A stretch of DNA of 64,000 nucleotides, from contig RDEW01000002.1 in NCBI GenBank assembly GCA_011109175.1, positions 82,579 to 146,578 on the forward strand. The letters run 5' to 3'. The translations under genes and the position numbers were made by a program. This document shows, one piece after another, positions 11,577 to 21,970 of this stretch. The notes beneath the pieces are model-generated. The model saw nothing but the letters and a program-made list of their open reading frames with translations, ran no database searches and was not told where the DNA came from. Within the stretch, counting starts at the first letter, position 1. The number at the start of each line of letters is the position of its first letter. This DNA is from Dicyema japonicum (Eukaryota > Dicyemida > Rhombozoa > Dicyemidae).

Positions 11577-12440
11577 AGAGCTCTGACGATCACATCATTC
11601 AGAGCGGCATGATGTAATCCCTTCCGGCGCTTCTTCTGCAGGACAGCGGGTGCAATCCTTTCACATCGACTGTTTTCCCGCATCGGCATCGGTGCTCCTG
11701 GCAAACGTCTAGTCCCAGCCTTTGTCCGATTCCAATTCTCAAAGAATCGTCGTCCAAAAAGGTCCCGAGGTTTGGGCAAGGTATTTCACCAAGCCATGCT
11801 CCACTCCCTGGACTTGATGCTGACATCAAACAAGCCAGATAATGTTGATTTGATTCATTCTTAAGGTCTTCCAAAATTTCGGAGCAGACAATGTCATCCC
11901 AATTTCTTTGCTTCGTTGTGTCTTCTGTGATTTTGAGTCCGGACCCGTTCCATTTCCGACAAGCTTCGTCAAATGACTCATTCCAGCAAAGTCCAATTGT
12001 GTTACGAAGGACTTGCCGTGTCAAATGGCTGCAGCTTGAGAGAGATGATAGGTATGCCGGGAACGCAACTCCAGCGCCGATCTCATTCCGACACCCCCAA
12101 ATCCAGAGGGAAGCTTGCATTGTTTCCAACCAAGTTCGTCGAAGCGGACGTTAATTAGCGACTCGACTGTTTGTTTGAGAGACTTGTCTATTGAAAGTAG
12201 AGTGTCGTATTGTTCGTAGCAGGGTGAACATCGGAGTAGATATAAAAGCTTGGATAGTGCGATGTTGTTTCTCATCAGGAAGAAAGATGTGTGAGAGTCG
12301 AGACATGACAATCTTTTCGCAAGGCGTGTTAATTCTTCATTTTTGGAAAGTAGATGGTTCATTGACTCAAAATATTTTTTTTGTTTTTTGAGGGAACAAG
12401 CGATTAAGCGAGGACAGATCTTTCGAAGCAAAACTTAGTG
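11577..12440 (-). mobile_element. RLE-family LINE fragment (RT 3' region and zinc knuckle)
   Basis: Minus-strand translation gives the region after the RT core: FFLMRNNIALSKLLYLLRCS (~12290), the conserved GGVGMRSALELRSRHTYHLS (~12080), then EHRCRCGKTVDVKGLHPLSC followed by R-R-S-A-G-R (~11690-11620). The last block is the Cys-rich knuckle that precedes the endonuclease in this LINE family, and it is followed by LND, the expected start of the endonuclease region. Frameshifts separate the blocks, so it is inactive. The endonuclease itself is missing past ~11577. Confidence 0.8.
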
Positions 12441-12845
12441 GTTGTTAGTGGACAGTATCAACAGCCCGGACGCTATCACGACAATTAATAATAATGCAAC
12501 TCCTCTAGAGACAACAGAAAATTTACTTGTCTGTAAAAGGTCTTATTTCAATCTAAACCATCCGCGTCTGAAATATCTATGAAAAATCCTTTAATAGCAG
12601 TTAAATTTCTTCTGTCTAGATATCAAAGGGAATCCATCATAAAAATACTATATCTAAGTTGATATCTTGGTATCATAACCAATCTAACAAATCTTATATC
12701 AACAGAATAATTAATGATACGCCTGTAAAATGCAAAAATTATATTTAATCGTCTGTCTTAAAAAATAATGCTTTACTAGACTAGAGATTTTAAAAATTTT
12801 TAGATATATTCGAATTTTGTTACATTTGAGAGGTTTTAAAAAATA

Positions 12846-12874
12846 AAAATAATTCCATTATATTAATATTGATA
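12846..12874 (+). repeat. 29-bp target-site duplication, left copy
   Basis: The 29 bases starting aaaataattccattatatta are repeated without mismatch at 16324-16352. They flank the R2-like element, so they mark the insertion target. Confidence 0.9.
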
Positions 12875-15800
12875 TATAATAGAAAACATGCAACGTGCGT
12901 TCGATTCGGTGGCGTTAAAACTCTCTCGAGTTGGCAAAAATGTTGAAAGGAAAAAAGGAGAAGGGTCACTTGCGTTACCTGATGGTATGAATGTAATTCT
13001 TGCCATATCCGAGAGCGTTGTGGCAGATGACCAAAAGAATGGGCGAGGCAGGTAGTCCTGCAGGTACGTAGCAGGCTATCTCGAATGCCCTGGAATGGTT
13101 GGCCATACTTGGCGGAACTCTGCAGTGGCAGATTCAGTACTGCTATATCTGTGAGTGAACTCAAGAAGATGGCTGTAGGCAAAGTGGGTACTGGTCTAAA
13201 GGGGCGGGGACCAGGTGACCACAACTGTCAAAGAGCACGAGCACCAGAGCTGTGATACGTTGCAGCTCAAGCATGTTTATGAGGTCTTTGCGCGGAATCT
13301 CGCTGCAGCGGCAGATGTCCCACTTGAGGACCGTAGATTTACCCGCAAGATTCCTCATTGTAAGGTTAACGGTGGAGTGTTAACCTGCATCAATAAGGCT
13401 GTGGCTTATGCGGTGGAGGCTAAGCCAGTAGGGTCATTGGGTGACATCTCCCTAGTGCTGTATGCAGCACAGATCACCTATGAGGAATTGACGGACAAGC
13501 CCAGACCACCCAGTAAATGGAGGGAGCAGATCTGTGCCAAGATTGCTTGGAGACAGACTGAGCTGGAAGCACTGGAGGGGCACATAAGTAGTGTGGCGAG
13601 AGGGGTTAGAGGAAAAGCACCGGCTATAGTAAAGGGGCTAATTAGTAAACTCCGTGTTCCCAAATGGGACCTCAAAGAGTTGAGGAGGGCAAAGGTGGAG
13701 TTAGAGGGGGCAATAATGGTGTATAAGAGGAAACTCTATACACATGAAAGTCGGTGTAAGAGAAGGAGAGAAAATAATCTGTTTGAGTTTAATCGCAGAT
13801 TGTTTTACCGTCGCCTACACGAAAATGGCCATAGTGTATGTTCCCAGCAGGACGCGGAAATGCTTTCCACATGGGGTAGTATGTGGGAGGCTAAACCACG
13901 CAGAGGAAATGCGTGGAATGTCCCGTACAGCGCCGCTCCTTTCTTGGCGGAATCTTGCGGAATTTTCGATTTTCGCAAGAAATTTGAGGCGGTAGTGAGA
14001 CATCTCCCTGATTGGAAGACGACCGGGGTCGATAAAGTTTATAATTTCTTTATCAAAAGATGCACTTCATTACACGAGTCTATGTGTCGTGTATTACAGA
14101 AAAGCATCACTAACCCGGAAACGATTCCTGATTGGGCATGCACAGGGACAACTTATTTGATCCCAAAGCTGGACAACCCCCAGTCTGCTGCAGATTATCG
14201 ACCGATAACCTGCATGCCAACCCTGTATAAGCTGATGACCAAATTAGTGGCTAATGAGGTCAGGAGCTTTGTAGACGCAAATGGGATTCTCTCCGAGAAT
14301 CAGTTGGGAACTGTGCGAAATTGTCAGGGGGCAAAAGAGCAGGCTTTGATCAACAAATGCCTTTCTGTGTCTCACGGAAACTCACTTTTGTCTATGTGGG
14401 TGGATGTGAAGAAGGCTTACGATTCAGTTGATCATTCTTACCTTGTCGAGTGCCTACACAGTCTGTGTATGCCTGTGTGGTTCATCAGCTTTGTAGTGGC
14501 TGTGATGAATAGGTGGAGTATTCATCTGAACTATAATAGGCACCGGATAGGCGAGGTAAAACTCAAGAGGGGGATCCTTCAGGGGATAGCATGTCTCCGC
14601 TACTCTTTGTTCTCTGTTTGGAGCCATTGAGTCGCCGCCTCAATGACCGGTTTGAGCAAATACCAGTTCATTGTGAAGGGGTCTGTTTCAGTACAAATCA
14701 CCTTCTTTTTATCGATGACTTGAAGATGTATGCTCGAACAGCCGAGGAGCTCTACTCCATGGGGGTCTGTGCCAGGGAATTCTTTGAGAGTATAGGGCTA
14801 GATTTGAATTATTCAAAGTCTGCGACTAACACGCAAGTATGTAGCGAGTTAGTAAGAGTCCTAGAGGAACACGAAGGATATAAGTATCTGGGTGTTACCG
14901 AATCTCCAAAGTCCCTTATAATGCCTGAGACAAAGCGACAAATTACTGAAGGCATCCGTAAAAGAGCAGCGTTATTGTGTAAGACGTCTCTAAATGCAAG
15001 GAATTTGTTCCTAGCATTAAATGAGTATGCTGTCTCGCTGCTAAACTACTACATAGGTGTTGTGGAGTTTGAGCCCAAAGAGTATGATGAGATGGATGTT
15101 ATGATCCGTGGAGTACTCAGAGAGAACCATGTCCATGTGTTGGCAGCCAATAAGGAGAGACTATATTTACCCCGTGATAAATTCGGCCGTGGACTGTGTG
15201 GAGTAGTCCAACTAAGTGAGCGCATCCTAATGCGAATGCACGACACCCTGATAGCTGGGTCAAGTGTGTCTGCTAGGAAGCACGCCATAATAACGACCGA
15301 GAAAACACGGGCAACCCACCTAGGCACTATCAGACCTTTTTTGTCTGCTAAGTATGGTGTTGATGATGGTGGGCTAGTAAATGTGAAGGCGTTGATCGAA
15401 TTACAATATAATAATTTGATGGAAAAGATCAACTTAAAAAGCCTTCATAAGGTCCTCTTCAGAGCATTGGACAACCCACATGTCGACCTTAAGTCGTCGA
15501 CAATATGGCTAAAATACGGTGACAACTCACCTCGATCGGAGGCGTTGTACACGTATATGCAAGACCGCAATATTTTTTGGGGTCGATCAACAAATACATG
15601 TCCCCACTGTAAGTCAAGGAGCATGTCGGTTGATCATTTAGCCACTCGATGTGGATCCATGCTCTGCCACGACTATGTGTGGAGGCACAACGAGGTAGTA
15701 AGGAGTCTTCATCTTCTACTATGCAATAAGTATGGTATTCGCCACACCAGAAAGTTGCGGACTCATAAGGTGCAATCTGTAGTAGAGAACACCAGGGTCC

Positions 15801-16323
15801 AAATTAAGGTAGACAGTGTTATCCGTACCTCGGTGCTAGTCAAGCACAATAAACCGGACATTGTGGTACACGATAAGGAGTCTGGCCAAGTCCTTATCAT
15901 AGAGGTTGGCATCACGTCTCAAGACCGTTTGCAGACTGTGGAGGTGGAGAAAAAAAGGAAGTATGACTTTCTTGCAAACGAGATGGGGCAGATGCTTGGT
16001 TGCAAGGTCCTCGTTATTCCTATAGTAATGACGTGGGAAGGAATTGCAACAAAGTACCACAAGGGTTATCTGAAGCAGTTGGGGGTAGATAGGAAGCTCC
16101 AGGCCTATCTACAGTCCACTGTGTTAAAGCGGACCCTAGAGAGCCTGACACTGGAGTATAGGAGGCAGAGCCCTGAGATGCCATATGGGCAGAGGGTTCA
16201 ATTAGACAAAGCGCTCTCGGAGTTGTTTCAGCAACCAGAATCGAACCTGCCTGAGGAGGCTGGCGAACAGGCAGGCGAGGAAGGTTGTTGATTAATAAAT
16301 ATATTAACTTTTTTATTGTTTGT
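12875..16323 (+). mobile_element. R2-superclade non-LTR retrotransposon, near full length
   Basis: A 3.4-kb element is bounded exactly by the 29-bp duplication. It has a ~340-bp 5' region, one long coding region (13215-16291) with RT, zinc knuckle and restriction-like endonuclease, and a short AT-rich 3' end. The single-ORF architecture with a C-terminal endonuclease is that of the R2/R4/NeSL/CRE superclade. It lies 86 bases upstream of the PUM3 start. A decayed relative lies at 7205-7940. Confidence 0.9.
13215..16291 (+). CDS. R2-like reverse transcriptase / restriction-like endonuclease (one frameshift)
   Basis: This is the retrotransposition protein for target-primed reverse transcription. 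The N-terminal half (13215-14630) carries TGTTYLIPKLDNPQSAADYR (~14150-14200), RT motif A WVDVKKAYDSVDH (~14400-14435) and the start of motif B (RGILQG). The second frame (14591-16291) resumes with DSMSPLLFVLCLEPLSRRLN, then catalytic FIDDLKMY (~14709-14732). After the thumb comes a zinc knuckle, CPHCKSRSMSVDHLATRC (~15601-15655), and the endonuclease core KPDIVVHDKESGQVLIIEVG (~15850-15912). The frames are joined if one G is restored in the GGGG run at 14582-14585, in the middle of motif B. The first frame opens at a GTG just after an in-frame stop at 13197, so the true N-terminus may lie upstream behind another frame change. All visible catalytic residues are intact. Confidence 0.88.
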
Positions 16324-16352
16324 AAAATAATTCCATTATATTAATATTGATA
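16324..16352 (+). repeat. 29-bp target-site duplication, right copy
   Basis: It is identical over 29 bases to 12846-12874 and closes the R2-like insertion directly upstream of PUM3. Confidence 0.9.
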
Positions 16353-16438
16353 AAATTGAAATAATTTATATATTTATTTAAATATAAAAAATAATAAAAT
16401 TTAAATATATTTGAGCACGTGAGTATACTTTGTTCAAC

Positions 16439-18322
16439 ATGGGTGAAAAAAGGAAAAAGGACTTAAAGGGTTTAAAGAACGTAAAAATTAAAAAGGTAAG
16501 TCTTGAACTAAATTTTAGCCGAAATTAGCCGAAAAGGAACCTCCCATACATGAGAAAAAGCAACAAATTCTGAAAAAGTTGAGGCTGCAGTGGGAGTCTC
16601 TTAGAAGGTTGTCCTATATCATAAAAGTTAGTAAATCACTCAGCAAATGCGACCGTCATTCACAAATGACCAAGTTGATTCGCTCAAATAGCAAGAACAT
16701 TCATCAGGTACCACTAATAATTGTATTTTAGTTCTTACTCACATCTACTGTGAGCAGAGTATTGCAAACAATCATCAAGCATGCGGACACTCACCAGAGA
16801 TTGGGCTTGTTTGATATTATCAAAGATCGTGTGAGCGATATGCTCACATCAAAATATGGAAAACATATTCTATTAAAATTTCTAAAATACGGGTTTTTTA
16901 TTTTTTAGTTATTTTGCAGTGGCAAACCCGAAAAGGAATCAATTTTTAAGTTTATGACTGGAAAATTTTTGAAGCTTATTAAAAATTCAGTTTACATTGT
17001 ATTTTTAAATTTAGGAATCTGAGCCAATTGTGGAACAGTTTTACAGTGAAGAAGCCAACGATCAGCAGAAAAACCAAATCCTGACGGAATTTTATGGCCC
17101 GTCATTCGTGATGTACAGAGTTTGCTGGTAAATTTATCTCAGAAATCCCCCAAAGAAAGCTTTGTGGACTTTATCAGTCACATCAGTGATTCCCAGAAAG
17201 AGAAAGTTCTCCAAAGTCTGAATGAAATCGTCATTTCTCTGATTGATAGGTTCTGGCTTTATTAACACCAGACACTGTCTTCAGTCCTCATTGGTCCACA
17301 AATTGATTTATGACGTCATCATGTCCTCTCAAGAGGGAAACAGTCTCATTGAAGGAATTCGAAAGGTGAGGTTATTTTTGATTTTCTAGGAACTAATTGA
17401 ATGTGTGTCAGAGCGTCTCCCCCAAATAATGCACACGCCTGATGGAAGTAAGGTGGCTATTGCCTGCATAAAGGAAGGGACTCCTGAAGTAGAATTATTG
17501 CTTATTTGAAGAAACAGGAATCCGTGATTGCTCAGATGAAGACGTTGGTGTGGAAAGCTGTGGTTGATGACTGTGCCCATTTGGTCGTAATAGCACTGCT
17601 TGCGTATGCTTCGGATGAACATTTGGCTCCTCTTTGTGGCGGTTTTTGCTTTATTGATGTTCTAGGAGCTGGAAGAATCGGTGGAGGCCATGTTTGAAGA
17701 CAAATATGGCTTCAGAGTGCTAAGTTTTATTCTGGCACCTTCTGATGACCGACTCCTACCGGCTTCCGTGAGAGCTGTGTGTACTGGATTTAAGAATAAG
17801 TGGCCACATGGACGGTTTGCTAGGATTCGGGAGAAGATGTTGGCTTATGTAGACAAACACGTGTTCGAGATGTCAAATATGAAGAACAGACTGTGGTTTT
17901 TGGTGCTGCTTTTAACTGATTCTGAGAATAGCGGTTTGTCTGGTCTCATTTATTGTTAGATGTGAAGGACCACATATTCAATATTTTGGCTGATAAGGCT
18001 GTGAGTTTCCCCGAAGGTCAGGATCGGTTTGTCGAGCATCCAACAGGCCACGTTTTGTTGAAGCATTTAATTTCTTATGGGACTTTGCTCACGTGTTGAT
18101 ATCCAAATTGAATAGCAATGTGTTGGCTGAGTGGATTAAATGCAATCGAGGTTGTTTTGTCATTACAAGGTTTCCCATATTTTTTAGTGTAGTCTTTTTT
18201 CCGCTAAAGATGTTGTACCCAAGCTGATTGAAATGATCACTCCTTTATTACCCACGATATCTAAGTTGGAATGCAGTGGTGGTAAAGTGTTGACTAAATG
18301 TATTAATGATGCTGGATTTTAA
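16439..18322 (+). CDS. PUM3: PUM3 / Puf-A, pumilio-repeat nucleolar protein
   Basis: PUM3 (yeast Puf6 family) binds RNA and DNA through atypical Puf repeats and acts in the nucleolus in ribosome assembly. The start is MGEKRKKDLKGLKNVKIKK, a basic N-terminus, followed by a 23-nt intron. The family block LRLQWESLRR follows (~16585), then Puf repeats: the YGKHILLKFLKYG region (~16855-16890), EEANDQQKNQILTEFYG (~17050-17098), MSSQEGNSLIEGIRK (~17320-17364), SERLPQIMHTPDGSKVAIAC (~17410-17469), VVDDCAHLVVIALLAYASDE (~17560-17620), FEDKYGFRVLSFILAPSDDR (~17691-17750), EHPTGHVLLKHLIS (~18038-18075), ending KVLTKCINDAGF. Frame jumps between blocks correspond to very short introns. The stop TAA (18320-18322) overlaps the AATAAA signal. 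Confidence 0.9.
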
Positions 18323-18326
18323 TAAA
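18321..18326 (+). promoter_or_regulatory. polyadenylation signal overlapping the PUM3 stop
   Basis: AATAAA begins at the second base of the PUM3 stop codon (TAATAAA), so the coding end and the 3'-processing signal share bases. The 3' UTR must be very short if this hexamer is used. Confidence 0.6.
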
Positions 18327-18389
18327 AATCTTTATTTTTATCACTTTTTTTTATAAAACCTCATTTCTTGAAATGAAAATTCCAGCAAT

Positions 18390-18790
18390 TTCAAATTACT
18401 GGTATATTTAACATCAACTAACGTGATTCCGGCACATTCAAACAGAGACCTCGTCTTTGCGCTATGCTCGTCGTCTCACTGACTCGCTTCTAGGTTAATG
18501 CGGATTAGGAAATTCAGAGGTATTGGAGAGGGTAGGTTTCCAGAACTCAATCGTTCCGTAGCTTTAAATGCCCTTTTTGACTGGCTTCGATCTCATGGAA
18601 TTTGTCCAAGAGATAAACAGGCCCCATGAGGTTTTCGCATAGGAGAAGCATGGTTCGATGTACTGTTTGTAGATAGAGTTCAGGAATGGATGGCATCTGG
18701 CCCTCCATAATCCTAAATGCTTTTCAGAAAGTTAGAATGTTCCTCCCATTTGATAATCATGTGTCTTGACATTTCGAAGGCTTTTCATAG
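18390..18790 (+). mobile_element. LINE RT fragment, left half split by a Tigger transposon
   Basis: The last codons before the transposon read C-LDISKAFHS, the form of RT motif A (LDxxKAF). Joining 18790 to 21146 across the insertion, with one TA, gives N-PRGYFSNYI in the same frame, a plausible continuation. Upstream sequence is decayed with several stops. I assign it to the RLE family because the right half ends in that family's endonuclease region. Confidence 0.5.
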
Positions 18791-18792
18791 TA

Positions 18793-18815
18793 CAGTGCAA
18801 CCTCCATTTGGGGCG
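18793..18815 (+). repeat. left terminal inverted repeat of the Tigger element
   Basis: CAGTGCAACCTCCATTTGGG at the left end pairs with CAGTATGACCTCTATTTGGG read inward from the right end at 21143, with few mismatches. The TTGGGGC word recurs inside both ends. Confidence 0.85.
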
Positions 18816-19022
18816 GACTTCCTCATTGGGGCACATCTATTTTTGGGGCAGTTTGAAAATTAAGATCATTTTATACAGTAATTTTCAAATTTGGAAATTT
18901 CCTGAACCTCTTAGTGGGGCACTTAATTTTTTTTAATTTATATAAAGTCTTGCAATTAATATTAAATTTAATTATATAAAATTTTCTTAAACTTCGCGTG
19001 CTAAATTTGCGTTTTTGTTGTC

Positions 19023-20956
19023 ATGGATGGGAAGCTTACTCTGGAGTTATAGCTTAAAATTGCCCAAGAAATCAACGATAATTGTTTCATGAGCGAACGA
19101 GATATTGTCAAAAAGTATAAAATTAGTAAAGGTTATCTGATAATTCTATTGTTTAGGCGCAGTATCTAGAATTAAACAAAATTATACGAACTTTATAAAT
19201 AATGGGTCCGTACAATCAAATTTTCTTAGTCAAATTTTACAGAGAAGAGACATACTGTCACAGAAATTCGATAAAATTGTTTATGAACGCTTTTTTAAAG
19301 CAAGGGAAGAATTTATTCCCGTTTCAGGACCTATTCTTAAAAACATTGCTATAAAAGTAGCTAGGAATTTGAACTATACCTTAATGGTTGGCTTGAAAAA
19401 TTTAAGAAAAGACACAATTTGTCATTTAAGACAATAAGTGGTGAAAAAAATTCGTGTGATATTTCTTGCCTTGGAATTTTTTTGATAAGTACGATGACTA
19501 TGTTAATAACTATGGCATTGAAAATATTTTCAACTGCGATGAAACGGGATTGTACATTAAAAGAATAACATCAAAATCATTTGTAACTTCAGATGAAGAT
19601 TGTTTTGGAATTAAAAGGAGTAAAGAAAAAGTCACTATTCTTTTGTCGGTCAGTGCTTGTGGCGAAAAATTGAAGCCATTATTAATAGGAAAATATAAAT
19701 CCCCACGTTGTATGAAAAATTTTAACCCTGAAGAGCACGGAGTTTTATATTCGTTTTCTAAAAATTGTTGGATGACATCTGATATATTTATTACTTGGTT
19801 GAACATTGTCAACGAAGAAATGATTCAACACAACCGAAAAATTGTCCTTTTGCTTGACAATGCAAGTTGTCACAAGAATAATCATTTTTCTAACATTGAG
19901 CTATTTTTTCTGCCAAAAAATGCAACATCATTAATTCAACCCTTAGATAGTTATTAAATCGTTCAAATCCAATTATTTAAATAATTTGATGGATTTTACC
20001 CTATCTTTTGAGGATGATAAGTTTACAATGTTGAATTTAAAGCAAGTAAATCTCAGAAAATAATCATTATTGTTGGAACGACATGGCAACAAATACACTC
20101 TGAATCAATTACTAATTGTTGGAAGAAATTTGATGAATGCCGTTTTCAAACTCTCTCATTGGTGAATAATGAATTAGAGTTTAGATAACATAATTAAAAA
20201 TATAATTACTGAAAATGAAGTAGAAAATGATGACGAGAATATATACGACGGAGTAAATATTTTTTTTTTAAATTTAATTAATAAATTTAAACAATAGAAG
20301 TCAGGTAGTTGCCGCCCTCACCGCGTGGCTGTTCCCTCTCAAAATTGCGAGCGAAATTCGCTCAAATAGCCAGCGGCGTTCACGGAGATCTCCAGTGCAT
20401 GAGGTGATCCGGTTTCCAAGACGTCCGAAAAACTCGAGTGTAGAGGGGGAGTAGGATCCGGAAGTCTCCATAGCAAGGGAACAAATTTGACATCATCGGG
20501 AAGGTCGACGTATTTAACGAGTTTTGCCTTCTCCGCCTTTACGGATGCTGAACAGGCCCTTGTAGCACTCTCGTGAAGATTTTTCTGGGCGAACGTGTCT
20601 GTACATGTCACATCCCAAATCAGTGGTTTCCCGGCCTCAAATGGAAATATGGTCATCCCGTCCGGTCGTTTCCCGTCACTTCTGCATAACCCGACTGGTT
20701 CAAGAATGGCCGAGTATCCAGCAGCATCCATAGCTCGCCTGACAATTTCATTCAGAGCCTTTGTGTTTTGGGAGTAAAATGTACCTATTCTCATTTGGAA
20801 ACAATAACAGCGATGAATACACTTGAAGAGAGCATTTTCAATTTGTTTCCTGAAGCTTTGAAAGATTATTATAATTTCAGAAAAATATTAGGAATGCAAA
20901 TGAAAAAATCCGCAACCGGAGGGAAATTAACAGACTATTTTCCTATCGTTAAATAA
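19023..20956 (+). pseudogene. Tigger-like DDE transposase, broken
   Basis: The frame starts MDGKLTLEL with an immediate stop; a decayed helix-turn-helix region follows. The catalytic core is well preserved at 19466-19957: the first Asp in FNCDETGLYIKR, the second in KIVLLLDNASCH and the approach to the third in TSLIQPLDS. The C-terminal part is cut by a LINE fragment at 20258-20770 and resumes as TLEESIFNLFPEALKDYYNF ... GGKLTDYFPIVK with a stop at 20956. Several stops and the insertion make it inactive. DDE_1-domain host genes such as JRK or TIGD are excluded by the flanking inverted repeats. Confidence 0.82.
20258..20770 (-). mobile_element. RLE-family LINE fragment nested in the Tigger element
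   Basis: Minus-strand translation gives the endonuclease region: LNEIVRRAMDAAGYSAILEP, then KRPDGMTIFPFEAG, WDVTCTDTFA and KLVKYVDLPDDVKFVPL. The terminal RISLAILRGNSHAV is recovered after a frameshift. Asp and Lys residues of the PD-(D/E)xK-like core are visible. The copy is 5'-truncated at the right. The words ggagtaaa at 20250-20257 and 20771-20778 form an 8-bp direct repeat at its edges, the likely target duplication. It interrupts the transposase C-terminus. Confidence 0.85.
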
Positions 20957-21120
20957 ATTTGTTTTTAATATAATTCTGAAAAATCTATTAAAAAACATTA
21001 TCTATCTATAAATTTAATAAAAAGCAAATTTAAATTGTTAAACTGTTGATAAATCTAAAGAAAATGCCGAACCTCCATTTTTGGGGAAACCTCTGTTTTT
21101 GGGGCATTTTTTTAAATAGG

Positions 21121-21143
21121 TGCCCCAAATAGAGGTCATACTG
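21121..21143 (-). repeat. right terminal inverted repeat of the Tigger element
   Basis: This is the inverted partner of the repeat at 18793-18815. It ends in ACTG followed by the TA duplication. Confidence 0.85.
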
Positions 21144-21145
21144 TA

Positions 21146-21970
21146 TAATCCACGAGGGTATTTTTCCAACTATATCAGACAGGAAGCTTGATAGATTCGG
21201 TATGATGGATTGAGGAATACTTACTTTTTATGTTAGAAATGGAAATTACCTTTCAAATGCTGTACTATCGAAGGGAAAAGTTCCACGTGTTTCTATTTCA
21301 GACTTCAAGTGTTTAATATACTGATTTATTGGACAATCGTTCTATGGGCTTGGTTTGAAGAAGTTCTCTAGACACAAGGAGGTTGTTATCTCGCTACTGG
21401 CCAAGTCGAGAAGAGCTAGGATCAAGATAGTTTTCGATAAAGGACTCGACAAGATCATAAATGAGGGTGAAGATTGGCTATTATTGTCGATTAGAAAATT
21501 CGTAGAGAAGAGGAAGTCGAACTTATTAAAAAAAGTATAGCCCTTGACTCCTATATAGGCAAATACCACTAATAGGATTAGGTCACGGGAGCAGAGTTTA
21601 AGCTACGGCAGAACTCGTGATACGAGAAGCATCAATAAACTCACCATCTTTATATTCTTTGCCTACTCAACTACTGGGCGTACAATATTAATAGTTAACA
21701 ACCTGGAGCAGCTGCTTCGACCGCGGAAAACCTAAAAATCAAGAAATTTTCCTGCCTCGGGGACCGGTACCGATTGATTCCTGTTGCGGTCGAGTCATCG
21801 GGAGCCGTTGGTCCAATAACGGCTGAGTTCTTGCGCGAACTCGGAAAAATGCTTGCCAAAAAGAAAAGGGATCAACGAGAAGGGTTATGGCTGAGACAAA
21901 AGAATGGAATGGCCATACTCAGAGGAACTCGTTCCTCAACTAACATTTGTTTCTTTGTTAAATAATTTTC
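21146..21970 (+). mobile_element. LINE fragment, right half, with RLE-family C-terminus
   Basis: It continues from the split RT fragment at 18790. The final part (~21730-21965) reads YRLIPVAVESSGAVGPITAE, FLRELGKMLAKKKRDQREG, LWLRQ, then a decayed end. This is the post-endonuclease block of the RLE family and is nearly the same as the copy at 38165-38402. An open frame at 21355-21540 (KKFSRHKEVVISLLAKSRRA...) is unassigned. Confidence 0.65.

Larger units (their letters stand above)
18793..21143 (+). mobile_element. pogo/Tigger-type DNA transposon
   Basis: The element has terminal inverted repeats starting CAGT, TA duplications on both flanks (18791-18792 and 21144-21145) and a DDE transposase relic inside. 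Its ~2.35 kb include about 0.5 kb of a later LINE insertion (20258-20770). These are the hallmarks of the pogo/Tigger branch of Tc1/mariner. Confidence 0.85.

Noticed and set aside
15049-15432. A 127-codon minus-strand frame inside the R2-like element
   Set aside because: It lies antisense to a clear RT/endonuclease reading frame and has no protein-like motif.
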